Shown here: positions 1 through 7,005 of the stretch, in pieces
How positions within the stretch are numbered: position 1 is the stretch's first letter
Layout: every line of letters starts with the position of its first letter
Assembly: GCA_007121575.1 (NCBI GenBank)
Contig: SKKJ01000060.1
Coordinates: 1 to 9,429 of the forward strand
Direction: 5' to 3'
Source: Natronomonas sp.
GTDB lineage: Archaea > Halobacteriota > Halobacteria > Halobacteriales > Haloarculaceae
Length of the DNA: 9,429 bases
The notes under the pieces: generated by a model
What the model was told of the DNA's origin: nothing
Databases searched by the model: none
Seen by the model: the letters and a program-made list of their open reading frames with translations, nothing else
Position numbers and translations under genes: made by a program

Positions 1-40
1 AAAACGCTCAGCGGCTAAAGCGTGACGACTTCGACGATCG

Positions 41-48
41 AAAAAAAA
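41..48 (-). terminator. Oligo-T terminator downstream of twy1
   Basis: Eight A on the plus strand read as eight T on the minus strand, about 29 bases after the twy1 stop codon. Archaeal RNA polymerase terminates at such oligo-T runs without needing a hairpin. The position fits the end of the twy1 transcript. Confidence 0.55.
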
Positions 49-76
49 GCGACGACGAAGCACCGTCACAGACCGG

Positions 77-1039
77 TCACGATTCCGCATAGGGCGTTTT
101 CCGCCAGAACTCGCTGCCACCTTTCAGTTCCGGAACCATCGTGTCCGGCTCGCGTGCCAACAGCGCGACGCGAGAGGCCTCGATATCTTTCAGTACGGGA
201 TGGGTTGGAAGATACTCTTGGACAGCCTCGGTAAACGCGACGACGTCTTCGTGTTCCGGCATTACTTCCCGATCGAGCCGCCCGCGAGAGTTGCCGACGT
301 GCATGTACGCTTTCAGTTCGACGAAATCCGCATCTGCACGGTCGAACATCGCCGCGAACCACTCGGGATGGTGCATGTTATAGCCGGACAGCAGCGTCGT
401 CCGAAGGACGGTCCGCGTCTCGTCTTTTTCGGCTAGCACGTCGAGCGTACGTATGAGACGATCCCACGCATCCGCTTCGAGCGGTTTGACCACGTTCTGA
501 AACGTCTGGCGGTCGGCGGCATCGACGCTCACGTACAACTGCGTCGGATCGCACTGTTCGAGCACGTCTGGCCGGGTACCGTTCGAGACGAGAAACGTCG
601 TTATTCCCCGGGCGTGGAAGGCGTCGATGAGCTCCGGGAGATACGGATACAGCGTCGGTTCGCCGTCCAGTGAAATGGCGACGTGTCGGGGTTTCATCGC
701 TTCATCGAACACTCGATCCGGGACTTTGTCGTTCCCGCCGAATCCAGAAAGGATCTTCCGTTGGAGTTCGATCGAGGCGTCCGCGACTGCCTCGGGGTCG
801 TCCCACTCAACACCGTCGAGTTCGTACCCGTGGCCGGCGTGATCGCGCCAGCAGAACACACAGCGCTCGTTACATTTGACGACGGGCGTCATCTGGATAC
901 AGCGATGGGATTGAATTCCGTAGAAATGGTTCTTATAACACCGACCCTCGCCGCGAAGGGCGTTCGCCGTCCACCCGCAGGTCTGGGCGGCGGTGTGGTT
1001 TCGACTGTGATAATCAGGGTCGTCGACCTGCTTTGGCAT
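77..1039 (-). CDS. twy1: 4-demethylwyosine synthase (TYW1/Taw1), radical SAM enzyme
   Basis: This cytoplasmic enzyme condenses N1-methylguanosine-37 of tRNA-Phe with pyruvate to make the tricyclic base 4-demethylwyosine, the step after Trm5 in wyosine synthesis. The 320-residue protein has the radical SAM cysteines C56, C60 and C63 in CNERCVFCWR, the form typical of TYW1. Three further cysteines, C21, C34 and C47, are spaced exactly 13 apart; in archaeal TYW1 such cysteines bind a second 4Fe-4S cluster. Other radical SAM core features are SLDGEPTLYP (about 123-132), VSNGTRP (151-157) and SVDAAD (171-176). It has no flavodoxin domain, as expected for archaea, and the length is normal. The ATG at 1039 is chosen because a TATA-like box lies about 28 bases upstream and the protein starts close to the first cluster cysteine. 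It is transcribed alone, with an oligo-T tract after the stop. Confidence 0.95.
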   Translation of the reverse strand: MPKQVDDPDYHSRNHTAAQTCGWTANALRGEGRCYKNHFYGIQSHRCIQMTPVVKCNERCVFCWRDHAGHGYELDGVEWDDPEAVADASIELQRKILSGFGGNDKVPDRVFDEAMKPRHVAISLDGEPTLYPYLPELIDAFHARGITTFLVSNGTRPDVLEQCDPTQLYVSVDAADRQTFQNVVKPLEADAWDRLIRTLDVLAEKDETRTVLRTTLLSGYNMHHPEWFAAMFDRADADFVELKAYMHVGNSRGRLDREVMPEHEDVVAFTEAVQEYLPTHPVLKDIEASRVALLAREPDTMVPELKGGSEFWRKTPYAES

Positions 1040-1063
1040 ACACCCTCTTCGGTTGTCAGTCCT

Positions 1064-1070
1064 CTAAAAC
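1064..1070 (-). promoter_or_regulatory. TATA-like box of twy1
   Basis: The minus strand reads GTTTTAG centred about 28 bases before the twy1 ATG. This is the spacing expected of a haloarchaeal leaderless promoter. A GAGG just before the start codon could also act as a weak Shine-Dalgarno site, so a short leader is not excluded. Confidence 0.5.
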
Positions 1071-1166
1071 CCGAGGATTGAACGAGGCGCGTGTCACCGC
1101 TCGCCACAGAAACGTCGGAGAAGGACAACGGATGACCGAACGACACCGCGCCTATACATAAATAAT

Positions 1167-1180
1167 ATGTTTACGAACAT
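1167..1180. repeat. Short inverted repeat in AT-rich intergenic block
   Basis: ATGTT and AACAT are perfect 5-base arms around a TACG spacer. The repeat lies within an AT-rich stretch (about 1150-1256) that stands out against the GC-rich surroundings, between the divergently transcribed twy1 and the small HTH-family gene. It could be a regulator half-site pair or chance in AT-rich DNA. Confidence 0.4.
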
Positions 1181-1216
1181 CCCCGAGTTGACACCGATAT
1201 AAGACATTATATTAAC

Positions 1217-1236
1217 TAATTGTGGACAAACAATTA
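1217..1236. repeat. Perfect 7+6+7 inverted repeat (operator-like)
   Basis: TAATTGT and ACAATTA are perfect 7-base arms around the 6-base spacer GGACAA. The site is centred about 60 bases before the ATG at 1286 and 11 bases before a T6 tract that could serve as TATA box. Its size and symmetry suit a dimeric DNA-binding protein, and its place just upstream of the promoter would suit an activator or an autoregulator. The functional reading is inference; the symmetry is seen directly. Confidence 0.5.
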
Positions 1237-1247
1237 CCACAGAACGC

Positions 1248-1253
1248 TTTTTT
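1248..1253 (+). promoter_or_regulatory. Possible TATA-like element of the HTH-family gene
   Basis: A run of six T lies about 35 bases before the ATG at 1286, which would place transcription start about 8-10 bases before that codon. Other TATA-like strings occur at about 1197-1214 (GATATAAGACATTATATT), so the true promoter is uncertain. Confidence 0.3.
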
Positions 1254-1285
1254 CATCCGAACAAGTAATTCCCCATACGAGAGAC

Positions 1286-1777
1286 ATGATACCACAAGCC
1301 ATGGAGCGGCAAACGGTCCCCGAACCATCGCCAGTTCCCGAAGTCGACCCGCAGAAATCGTTTGCCGGCGAAGTGACAGTGTATGTACGCTCGTCGGCAC
1401 CGGATGTCGCACGCGAAAGGCAACGTCGGACGCTTGAACGCATCGAACAGTTAGCGAACGCCGGAGCGGTAAACAGCGTCGAGATTGTCCAGTGGCAAAA
1501 CAAAGTGAGCGAGCCCGTTGACGGGCCCAAACCAGATGCGCTCGAATGGTACGACGAGTTCGTCGAAGCCGTCGGCGAGCAGTCGTTGGAACCGTTCTTT
1601 GAAGCTCGCTCCGGCGTCGGTCGGCTCGACCGGGTTATCGTGTTGCCAGTGATCTGTATCGCCGCCCGTCGAGACACCGACCTCGTCGGCGTCTATCCAC
1701 GATGGAACGACGGCGTTCACGAAAGCATCGAAGACGCGCTCGATCGACTGACAGACGGGACGATCGAAAACGCATAG
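1286..1777 (+). CDS. Small haloarchaeal HTH-domain family protein of unknown role
   Basis: The 163-residue acidic protein resembles the haloarchaeal family usually labelled 'HTH domain-containing protein'. These share a strand with YVRS-AP near the N-terminus (here VTVYVRSSAP, 30-39), a helix rich in charged residues (REQR-type, here 43-58), a WxNKV-like segment (70-74), an acidic helix EWYDEFVEAV (87-96), FF-R (104-108) and a conserved LPVICIA strand (120-126). No enzymatic motif is visible and I cannot point to a clear recognition helix, so DNA binding is unproven. ATG 1286 is preferred over ATG 1301 (5 codons on) and TTG 1220 because of its distance from the T6 tract; 1301 remains possible. 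It converges on the dehydrogenase gene, with 19 bases between the stops. Assignment rests on memory of the family pattern. Confidence 0.75.
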   Translation: MIPQAMERQTVPEPSPVPEVDPQKSFAGEVTVYVRSSAPDVARERQRRTLERIEQLANAGAVNSVEIVQWQNKVSEPVDGPKPDALEWYDEFVEAVGEQSLEPFFEARSGVGRLDRVIVLPVICIAARRDTDLVGVYPRWNDGVHESIEDALDRLTDGTIENA

Positions 1778-1796
1778 AACCGAAAGACGGACGCCC

Positions 1797-2513
1797 TTAT
1801 AAGCTGATGCCGCCGTCGACCGTCAGCGTCTGTCCGGTCACCGACTCCGTCGTCGCGAACATCCGGATCACTTCGGCGACCTCTTCGGGATTGACGAGGC
1901 GGTTGATCGGTGATTTCTCGCGGGCGGCCGGCCGCCGTTCTTCGGCGTACATCTTCGTCTTCGCCGGCCCCGGTGCGACGGTGTTCGTGAAGATTCCCTC
2001 TTCAGTGTACTGCTTGGCAAGCGATTTCGTGAGCCCGATCAAGCCGCATTTCGATGCGCCATAGGCGGCGTCCGTCGGGCTGCCCGTGGTGCCCGCGGTC
2101 GAAGAGATATTGATGATCCATCCTCGGCCGTTCTCTCGCATATCGGGGAGGACTTCCCTCGCACAATAGAGCGCGCCTTCGAGGTTGACACGAAGCGTCT
2201 GCTGGATCACGTCATCGGTGGCCGTTTCGAGGGCTGCCGCGTGCAACACGCCCGCGTTGTTAACGAGCACATCGATTCCGCCGAACTCCTCGCGGGCGGT
2301 CTCGACCATGGTCTCGATCGCGGCGGGATCCTGAAGGTCACACTGATGAGTGAGCGCTTTTTGTCCCGCGTTTCGAACGTCCGCCGCGACGGACTCGGCA
2401 CCCTCTCGATCGCTGTTGTAATGAATAACGACGTCGTGATCCTCTCCGAGTTCGCGGGCTGTCGCGCTGCCGATACCACCGCTTGCGCCGGTGATGAGTG
2501 CTGTGCGTGTCAT
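1797..2513 (-). CDS. Short-chain dehydrogenase/reductase (SDR, FabG-like)
   Basis: This is a classical SDR of 238 residues, the usual size, predicted cytoplasmic and NAD(P)-dependent. It has the nucleotide-binding TGASGGIG at 8-15, NNAG at 85-88, and the catalytic set N110, S138, Y151 and K155 (YGASK). PGPAKTKMY (181-189) and the C-terminal VDGGISL match the 3-oxoacyl-ACP reductase subgroup. Haloarchaea do not rely on bacterial fatty-acid synthesis, so the substrate is more likely a hydroxyacyl-CoA, a sugar or a small alcohol or ketone; the sequence does not decide. HYNSDREGAE after the second strand lacks the acidic residue typical of strict NAD users, which suggests NADP. The reading frame stays open upstream to 2939, but start 2513 is chosen because the SDR fold begins there and a TATA-like box lies about 31 bases upstream. 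Confidence 0.92.
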   Translation of the reverse strand: MTRTALITGASGGIGSATARELGEDHDVVIHYNSDREGAESVAADVRNAGQKALTHQCDLQDPAAIETMVETAREEFGGIDVLVNNAGVLHAAALETATDDVIQQTLRVNLEGALYCAREVLPDMRENGRGWIINISSTAGTTGSPTDAAYGASKCGLIGLTKSLAKQYTEEGIFTNTVAPGPAKTKMYAEERRPAAREKSPINRLVNPEEVAEVIRMFATTESVTGQTLTVDGGISL

Positions 2514-2540
2514 CGTCTGAACCGATTGACGCCGATCGGT

Positions 2541-2547
2541 TATAAAA
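2541..2547 (-). promoter_or_regulatory. TATA-like box of the SDR gene
   Basis: The minus strand reads TTTTATA centred about 31 bases before the ATG at 2513, a spacing consistent with a leaderless or nearly leaderless transcript. It lies in the 134-base region shared with the divergent argS. Confidence 0.6.
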
Positions 2548-2613
2548 GGGGTTGCCGGGCGATAGCAGCGGTTGCGGACGGCCGCGTGATCGTCCGAAGC
2601 CGAATCGAACCCG

Positions 2614-2624
2614 TTATCCATATA
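2614..2624 (+). promoter_or_regulatory. TATA-like box of argS
   Basis: TTATCCATATA ends 23 bases before the argS ATG at 2648; the CATATA core is centred about 27 bases upstream. This fits a leaderless transcript and supports ATG 2648 over starts further upstream. No convincing Shine-Dalgarno site is present. Confidence 0.55.
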
Positions 2625-2647
2625 CCCGACGCTCGGGAAACGAAGGT

Positions 2648-4390
2648 ATGTTCCGTCCGTTTCGCGAGTCGGTCGAGTCCGCGCTGGCGTCGGTACTCCG
2701 TGCCCGCGAACTCCCGATCGATGATCTCGGTCTCGAAGAGCCGCCCGAAGATATCGACGCAGTGCTTGCCTCAAGCATCGCGTTCCGGCTGGCCAGCGAG
2801 CTCGGCGCGGCACCGCCGCAGATAGCCGGCGAACTCGCCGCCGAGATCGACGCCGGCGAGTACCGATATATCGACCGTATCGAACCGGCCGGCCCGTACT
2901 TGAACTTCTTCCCCGATGAATCGTACTTCGAAGGAACACTCAAAGCGGGACAGGAACCGGGCTACGGGGCCCTTCCCTCACGAGACACCTCCGTCGTCGT
3001 CGAACACACCTCGGCGAATCCGACTGGACCCGTCCACGTCGGACGCGCGCGCAATCCGATCATCGGCGACGCCGTCGCCAACGTACTCGAGTACGCGGGT
3101 TACGATGTCGACAGACACTACTACGTCAACGACGCCGGCCGACAGATGGCCGTCTTCACGTGGGCGTACGAACGCTTCGACGAATCAGAGCTTCCCGAAC
3201 CGGCCCGCGATCGCGCCGAGTATCGGATGGTTCGGTACTACCGCAAAGGAAACGAGTTCTTAGAGAACGCAGAGCCCGACGCTGTCGAAGCGGCGGAAGC
3301 GGAGATCGAATCGATCCTACAGGGACTCGAATCGGGCGACGAAGAGACCTACGACCGCGTGACCGAAGTCGTCGATACGGTCCTCGGCGGAATGAGAGAG
3401 TGTCTCGCTCGACTCCCCGCGGAATTCGACGAGTTCGTCAAAGAGACCCGGTTCATGCGGGACGGCTCGACCGACGACGTCGTTGACCGGCTCAAAGCGC
3501 TCGAAGGAGCGGTATACGAAGAGGACGCCTGGCAACTCGAGTTCGAGAACATCGAGAAAAACCTCGTCTTCTTGCGCGCGGACGGCACGTCGCTGTATAC
3601 GACGCGAGATCTCGCACACCACGAATGGAAGTTCGAGAATTACGACCGGGCAGTCACCGTCCTCGGTGAGGATCACAAGCTACAGGCCGAACAGCTCCGC
3701 TCGGCGCTCGAACTCCTCGGGAGCGATACCGAGAGACTCGAATCGGTCATCTATTCGTACGTCAATCTCCCCGAGGGAAAGATGTCGACGCGGCGGGGGA
3801 CGGGCGTTCAACTCGATGACCTGCTGGACGAAGCGATCGATCGCGCCCGCGAGGAGGTCGAAACCAGACTCGACGACAGGCTTCGAAACGACGAACTCGA
3901 TGACGATGACGTCGAACGGATCGCCCGTCAGGTCGGGATCGGCGCGGTTCGCTACGACATCGTCTCTAAACAGCCGACGAAAGCGATCACCTTCGAGTGG
4001 GATCGAGCGCTCGATTTCGAGGCCCAATCCGCGCCGTACGTCCAGTACGTCCACGCACGCTGTTGTGGAATCGAAAACGAGGCGGCCGGGATCGACCCCG
4101 AACTCAACGTTTCGGTGTTGACGAGCGAGGCCGAACGCGAGTTGTTATTGACCATCGCTCGGTTCCCCGGTGTCATCGAGGCCGCCGCGGACGATCACGA
4201 ACCACACCGAATCGCGACATACACGCGCGAGATCGCCGATCGGTTCAACGGGTTTTATCGGGAATGTCCGGTCATCACCGCCGACGACGACGCGACGAAA
4301 TCGGCCCGGCTCGCGCTCGTCATCGCCGCACGCCACACGGTTGCGAACGCGCTCGACATCCTCGGTGTCGAAGCGCCCGAGTCGATGTGA
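2648..4390 (+). CDS. argS: Arginyl-tRNA synthetase
   Basis: This class I aminoacyl-tRNA synthetase joins arginine to tRNA-Arg using ATP, and is essential for translation. The 580 residues match the archaeal length. The N-terminal tRNA-contacting domain is at about 1-90. The catalytic Rossmann domain begins with [15 protein letters not shown] (119-133), whose HVGR is the HIGH signature. YYVNDAGRQ (158-166) and the KMSTRRG loop (378-384, the KMSKS equivalent) follow. The C-terminal anticodon-binding DALR domain runs from about 460 and includes [10 protein letters not shown] (462-471). The protein is very acidic (for example DELDDDD at 415-421), a halophilic trait. ATG 2648 is chosen because archaeal ArgS homologues begin near MFR and a TATA-like box lies about 27 bases upstream; the open frame to 2552 is probably untranslated. 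It stands apart from the next gene by 75 bases. Confidence 0.97.
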   Translation: MFRPFRESVESALASVLRARELPIDDLGLEEPPEDIDAVLASSIAFRLASELGAAPPQIAGELAAEIDAGEYRYIDRIEPAGPYLNFFPDESYFEGTLKAGQEPGYGALPSRDTSVVVEHTSANPTGPVHVGRARNPIIGDAVANVLEYAGYDVDRHYYVNDAGRQMAVFTWAYERFDESELPEPARDRAEYRMVRYYRKGNEFLENAEPDAVEAAEAEIESILQGLESGDEETYDRVTEVVDTVLGGMRECLARLPAEFDEFVKETRFMRDGSTDDVVDRLKALEGAVYEEDAWQLEFENIEKNLVFLRADGTSLYTTRDLAHHEWKFENYDRAVTVLGEDHKLQAEQLRSALELLGSDTERLESVIYSYVNLPEGKMSTRRGTGVQLDDLLDEAIDRAREEVETRLDDRLRNDELDDDDVERIARQVGIGAVRYDIVSKQPTKAITFEWDRALDFEAQSAPYVQYVHARCCGIENEAAGIDPELNVSVLTSEAERELLLTIARFPGVIEAAADDHEPHRIATYTREIADRFNGFYRECPVITADDDATKSARLALVIAARHTVANALDILGVEAPESM

Positions 4391-4450
4391 ACGCCTGAAG
4401 AACGACGGCACGCCAGCAGATTCATTTCATTCGCGATCGAACGACCCAAC

Positions 4451-4455
4451 AGGAG
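4451..4455 (+). promoter_or_regulatory. Shine-Dalgarno site supporting the GTG start at 4466
   Basis: AGGAG ends 10 bases before the GTG at 4466. It is the clearest ribosome binding site in the window, whereas most neighbouring genes look leaderless. It decides the start of the B12-binding-like gene and implies a transcript with a real 5' leader. Confidence 0.6.
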
Positions 4456-4465
4456 ACCATCATCT

Positions 4466-5383
4466 GTGTCCGTCCGCGTCGTTTCACTGCTGCCCTCCGC
4501 GACCGAAATCGTCGCCGCGCTCGGCGTCCAACCGGTCGCGACATCACACGAATGTGATTTCCCGCCGAGCGTCGGTGAGGTCCCGTCAGTCGTCGACTCG
4601 CGAATCGATGCGTCGGCGACGAGCGCCGGAATCGATGAACAGGTCCGAGAATCCGTAGCCGACGGCGGCGTCTATCGAATCGACCACGACGCGCTGGCGG
4701 CTGCGGACCCCGACATCGTCATCGCACAGGGGATGTGCGACGTGTGTGCTGTCGATACAGCCATCGTCGCGGACGCGATCGAGACTCTCGAAGGAGACTG
4801 TCAACTGGTAACGACAGACCCCCACAGCGTTGCGGATATTCTCACAGATATCGAGACGATCGGCGACGCGATCGGTCGACCGAACCGAGCCAAAGAACTC
4901 GTATCGGCGCTTCGATCCCGAATCGATCGTGTCGCATCGGTCGCTGCCGACAGCCCGATTCGCCCAGAGGTAGCCGTGCTCGATTGGCTCGAACCGCCGA
5001 TGGTCGCCGGACACTGGGTGCCCGAACTGATCGATCTCGCTGGCGGTGCGTACGGACTGGCGAATCCGGGTGACGCGTCGACGCCGAGAGAGTGGAACGA
5101 GATCCGCGAGTACGATCCGGACATCTTCATCGCCGCACCGTGTGGGTTCGAGTTGAAACAGACCGCAGAAAACCGAACCGACCTGACGAATCGACCGGGA
5201 TGGTCGAACCTCCGGGCGGTTCGGATGAACCGCGTCTATGCGATGGACGGCCACCACCTGATGAACCGACCGGGACCGCGAATCGTCGAGAGCCTCGAGA
5301 CGCTGGCAGCGTTGCTCCAGCCCGAACATTTCGACGTTCCCGAACCGTGGATGGCCCGATCGTTCTCTAGCTTGCCCAAATGA
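4466..5383 (+). CDS. Cobalamin-binding (BtuF-like) protein without signal peptide
   Basis: The 305-residue protein has the bilobed fold of periplasmic iron/B12-binding proteins (PF01497 type). VSLLPSATEIVAALG (6-20), TSHECDFPP (26-34), MCDVCAV (90-96), WLEPPMVAGHWVPEL (174-188) and NRPGPRIVES (267-276) match the cobalamin-binding subgroup. It starts straight into the first strand, with no signal peptide, Tat motif or lipobox, so it should be cytoplasmic and cannot be a conventional transporter-bound lipoprotein. No permease or ATPase gene adjoins it. It may bind a corrinoid or another ligand inside the cell; the actual ligand is not shown by the sequence. The start is GTG, backed by AGGAG 10 bases before it. 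Its stop overlaps the JAMM start by ATGA, so the two are probably translated together. Confidence 0.85.
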   Translation: MSVRVVSLLPSATEIVAALGVQPVATSHECDFPPSVGEVPSVVDSRIDASATSAGIDEQVRESVADGGVYRIDHDALAAADPDIVIAQGMCDVCAVDTAIVADAIETLEGDCQLVTTDPHSVADILTDIETIGDAIGRPNRAKELVSALRSRIDRVASVAADSPIRPEVAVLDWLEPPMVAGHWVPELIDLAGGAYGLANPGDASTPREWNEIREYDPDIFIAAPCGFELKQTAENRTDLTNRPGWSNLRAVRMNRVYAMDGHHLMNRPGPRIVESLETLAALLQPEHFDVPEPWMARSFSSLPK

Positions 5384-5790
5384 CGCTCGAACTTCCCGAA
5401 GCGGTCCGTACCGTTATTTCCGAACACGCTCACGATGGGTCGCCGGAGGAAGTCGTCGGTGTACTCGCCGGTCATCACGGTGACCCATCGATCGTCGAAC
5501 AGGCGTATCCAGCCACGAACGCCTCGGAGACGCCTGAAACGCGATACGAGATCGCACCCAGTGAGGTGATCGAACTTCTCGATCGGATCGACGATACCGG
5601 GTACGGTCTCGTCGGGTTCTATCACTCTCACCCTCACGGACCGGCCCAACCGAGTGAGACAGACGAAAGGCAGGCGGCGTGGGTTGGGTACTCCTACGTT
5701 ATCGTCTCACTGGCCGGGAGAGACGTCGATTTCGGAAGTTGGCGTTGGCGCGGCGATTCTTTCGAACGGGAGTCGATACGGATCATCTGA
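5380..5790 (+). CDS. JAMM/MPN+ metalloprotease, desampylase-like
   Basis: This compact 136-residue protein is a JAMM (Mov34/MPN/PAD-1) zinc isopeptidase. All catalytic residues are present: E24 in PEEVVGVLAG, H82 and H84 in HSHPHG, then S92 and D95, giving HxH-x7-SxxD. The domain fills the whole protein, with no other domain, membrane segment or signal. In Haloferax volcanii a protein of this kind, HvJAMM1, cleaves SAMP ubiquitin-like modifiers from target lysines and processes linear fusions; by analogy this is probably a desampylase. The ATG overlaps the stop of the B12-binding-like gene (ATGA), which suggests translational coupling. A UbaA-like E1 gene, which would attach SAMPs, begins its 3' end about 3.2 kb away. 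A metabolic JAMM role (for example cysteine or sulfur-carrier processing) is the main alternative. Confidence 0.88.
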   Translation: MTLELPEAVRTVISEHAHDGSPEEVVGVLAGHHGDPSIVEQAYPATNASETPETRYEIAPSEVIELLDRIDDTGYGLVGFYHSHPHGPAQPSETDERQAAWVGYSYVIVSLAGRDVDFGSWRWRGDSFERESIRII

Positions 5791-5838
5791 TGCAACCTCA
5801 ACGTTCTTTCACCGCTCGATTTCCCTCGACCTGTTAAC

Positions 5839-5852
5839 CCCCTTGCTCGGGG
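5839..5852. repeat. Small GC hairpin before the transducer fragment
   Basis: CCCC and GGGG flank a TTGCTC loop in the 80-base gap between the JAMM stop and the next start. No T run follows on the plus strand. It may be a weak terminator for the upstream pair or chance. Confidence 0.25.
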
Positions 5853-5870
5853 AAGTTCAGCCACGAGTAC

Positions 5871-6332
5871 ATGAGTTTGCAAACGCTGCACAAAGTAGAC
5901 GATAAAGCAAGAAGGTCCGTCGATGGTGAATCGCTCGCTGAGGAGTCCCAAGAGCAAGCGAGCCGGATCGAAGAGACGGTCGACAAGATCCAATACGATG
6001 CGGAAAACACCGTTGAAAGCCTCGAATCGGCGAACAAGGCGATCGGAACGTCAACTGGCGAAGTGACCACTGTCCTGATGCGACTCAAAGATATTGCGGG
6101 TGCGATCTCCGAAGCGACCGGCGGGATACAGGAGGTCTCGCGTGCGATGGACGAACAAGCCGCAAGCACCGAAGAGATCACGAGCATGGTCGACGAGCTC
6201 GCAACCCAATCCGACGCGCTCGCCAGCGAGATCGATACGATCACCGAGGCAAATCGGGCCCAACGGTGCGATATCGGCGAGGTCGCACAGGCGGTTAGAC
6301 GGTTGACGGACGAAAACAGCTCTGACTACTAA
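5871..6332 (+). CDS. Truncated haloarchaeal transducer (MCP C-terminal fragment)
   Basis: The 153 residues match only the part of a haloarchaeal methyl-accepting transducer that follows the signalling tip: LAEESQEQASRIEETVDKIQ (22-41), then GGIQEVSRAMDEQAASTEEI (84-103) and MVDELA (106-111). DEQAASTEE is typical of the C-terminal methylation helix. Missing are the sensor, transmembrane helices, HAMP, first methylation helix and the hairpin tip (the GRGFAVVADEVR segment) that binds CheA and CheW. The first 18 residues have no visible similarity to that tip, though VDGESLAEES may be its degraded edge. The rest should be a cytoplasmic coiled coil. The frame is clean over 153 codons, so it is either a young pseudogene or a retained small coiled-coil protein. 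I see no strong promoter or ribosome site and no other chemotaxis gene nearby. Confidence 0.7.
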   Translation: MSLQTLHKVDDKARRSVDGESLAEESQEQASRIEETVDKIQYDAENTVESLESANKAIGTSTGEVTTVLMRLKDIAGAISEATGGIQEVSRAMDEQAASTEEITSMVDELATQSDALASEIDTITEANRAQRCDIGEVAQAVRRLTDENSSDY

Positions 6333-6419
6333 CGCACCTTCTTCGCTTTTTCGTGAAACGATCCTCTTCGTTCGATGCTACTGGCGTTCGGATGGTCCGT
6401 ATACCGACAGCACCCTCGG

Positions 6420-6869
6420 TTACCTCTCGACGGGTGTTTTAACCACGGTTACCGGCCGCTTCGACATCCGAGTGACGCGTTCGGCGACACTTCCCAACAG
6501 ACGGCGGTATTCACCGGAACGGTCCTTCGAGCCGAGCACCGTCAATCCGATATCCGCTTCGTCGGCGTATGCGAGGATCTCCTCGTGTGGAATGCCGTGG
6601 CGGATGACGGTCTCCGTCTCGACGTCCGCCGCGTCCGCAGCCGCGACGATCTCCTCGATGGCCTCCTCGCCGGCCTGTATGAGCGCGCTCTCTAACCCTT
6701 CGAACTCGTGAACGTACTCATCGCCCGAATAGGAGCTATACGTTTCCGTATCGACGACATACAGCACGTGCAACGTCGCGCCGTACTGCGTTGCGGCCTC
6801 GATCGCATGCTCGACGGCGCGGTCCATACCGGTGCTCGCATCGGTCGGCAACAAGAGGCTGTCATACAT
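6420..6869 (-). CDS. Universal stress protein (UspA family), atypical nucleotide loop
   Basis: This 149-residue single-domain UspA protein would act as a cytoplasmic dimer in stress responses. It begins MYDSLLLPTDAS, the usual first strand, continues with AVEHAIEAATQYGATLHVLYVVD (18-40), and ends with LLGSVAERVTRMSKRPVTVVK (124-144 region). ATP-binding members carry G-x2-G-x9-G-S/T; here the loop is G113, then D116 where the second glycine should be, then G126-S127, so nucleotide binding is doubtful. ATG 6869 is chosen because UspA proteins start right at this strand, although the frame stays open well upstream. It is divergent from a second uspA at 7006, with 136 bases between starts. A weak TATA-like string lies about 27 bases upstream (about 6892-6899). 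Confidence 0.9.
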   Translation of the reverse strand: MYDSLLLPTDASTGMDRAVEHAIEAATQYGATLHVLYVVDTETYSSYSGDEYVHEFEGLESALIQAGEEAIEEIVAAADAADVETETVIRHGIPHEEILAYADEADIGLTVLGSKDRSGEYRRLLGSVAERVTRMSKRPVTVVKTPVER

Positions 6870-6969
6870 GAATACCGCTATTCGGAGACGACATCTATGT
6901 GTTTCGCCGGATCTCACGGGGTTAGAACAAGTCGATATCGATAATCGCCGTGGAGGATATTCGAACCCG

Positions 6970-6975
6970 TTTACT
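6970..6975 (+). promoter_or_regulatory. Possible TATA-like box of the plus-strand uspA
   Basis: TTTACT lies about 33 bases before the ATG at 7006, in the 136-base region shared with the divergent uspA. The match is modest. Confidence 0.35.
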
Positions 6976-7005
6976 TCCCGCAGCGAGAACAACCGAACGA
7001 AGCCG

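Noticed and set aside
1..76. Possible small gene or repeat at the left edge
   Set aside because: Only the oligo-A/T tract is notable, and it is explained as the twy1 terminator; no start signal or coding pattern supports a gene.
2552..2647. In-frame 32-codon extension of argS
   Set aside because: It lies within the divergent promoter region, lacks similarity to archaeal ArgS N-termini, and the TATA-like box at 2614-2624 is inside it.
2514..2939. In-frame extension of the SDR gene by 142 codons at the N-terminus
   Set aside because: The extension is rich in Arg, overlaps the argS coding region and its promoter on the other strand, and the SDR fold with its TGASGGIG motif starts right after ATG 2513, where a TATA-like box is well placed.
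3483..4121. Ser/Arg/Thr-rich 212-codon frame inside argS on the same strand
   Set aside because: A +1 shadow frame of a highly biased gene, with no domain pattern and no start signal.
4586..5329. 247-codon minus-strand frame opposite the B12-binding-like gene
   Set aside because: Composition is that of an antisense shadow (Arg/Val/Asp/Ser mix), no motif is visible, and the plus-strand gene is well supported.
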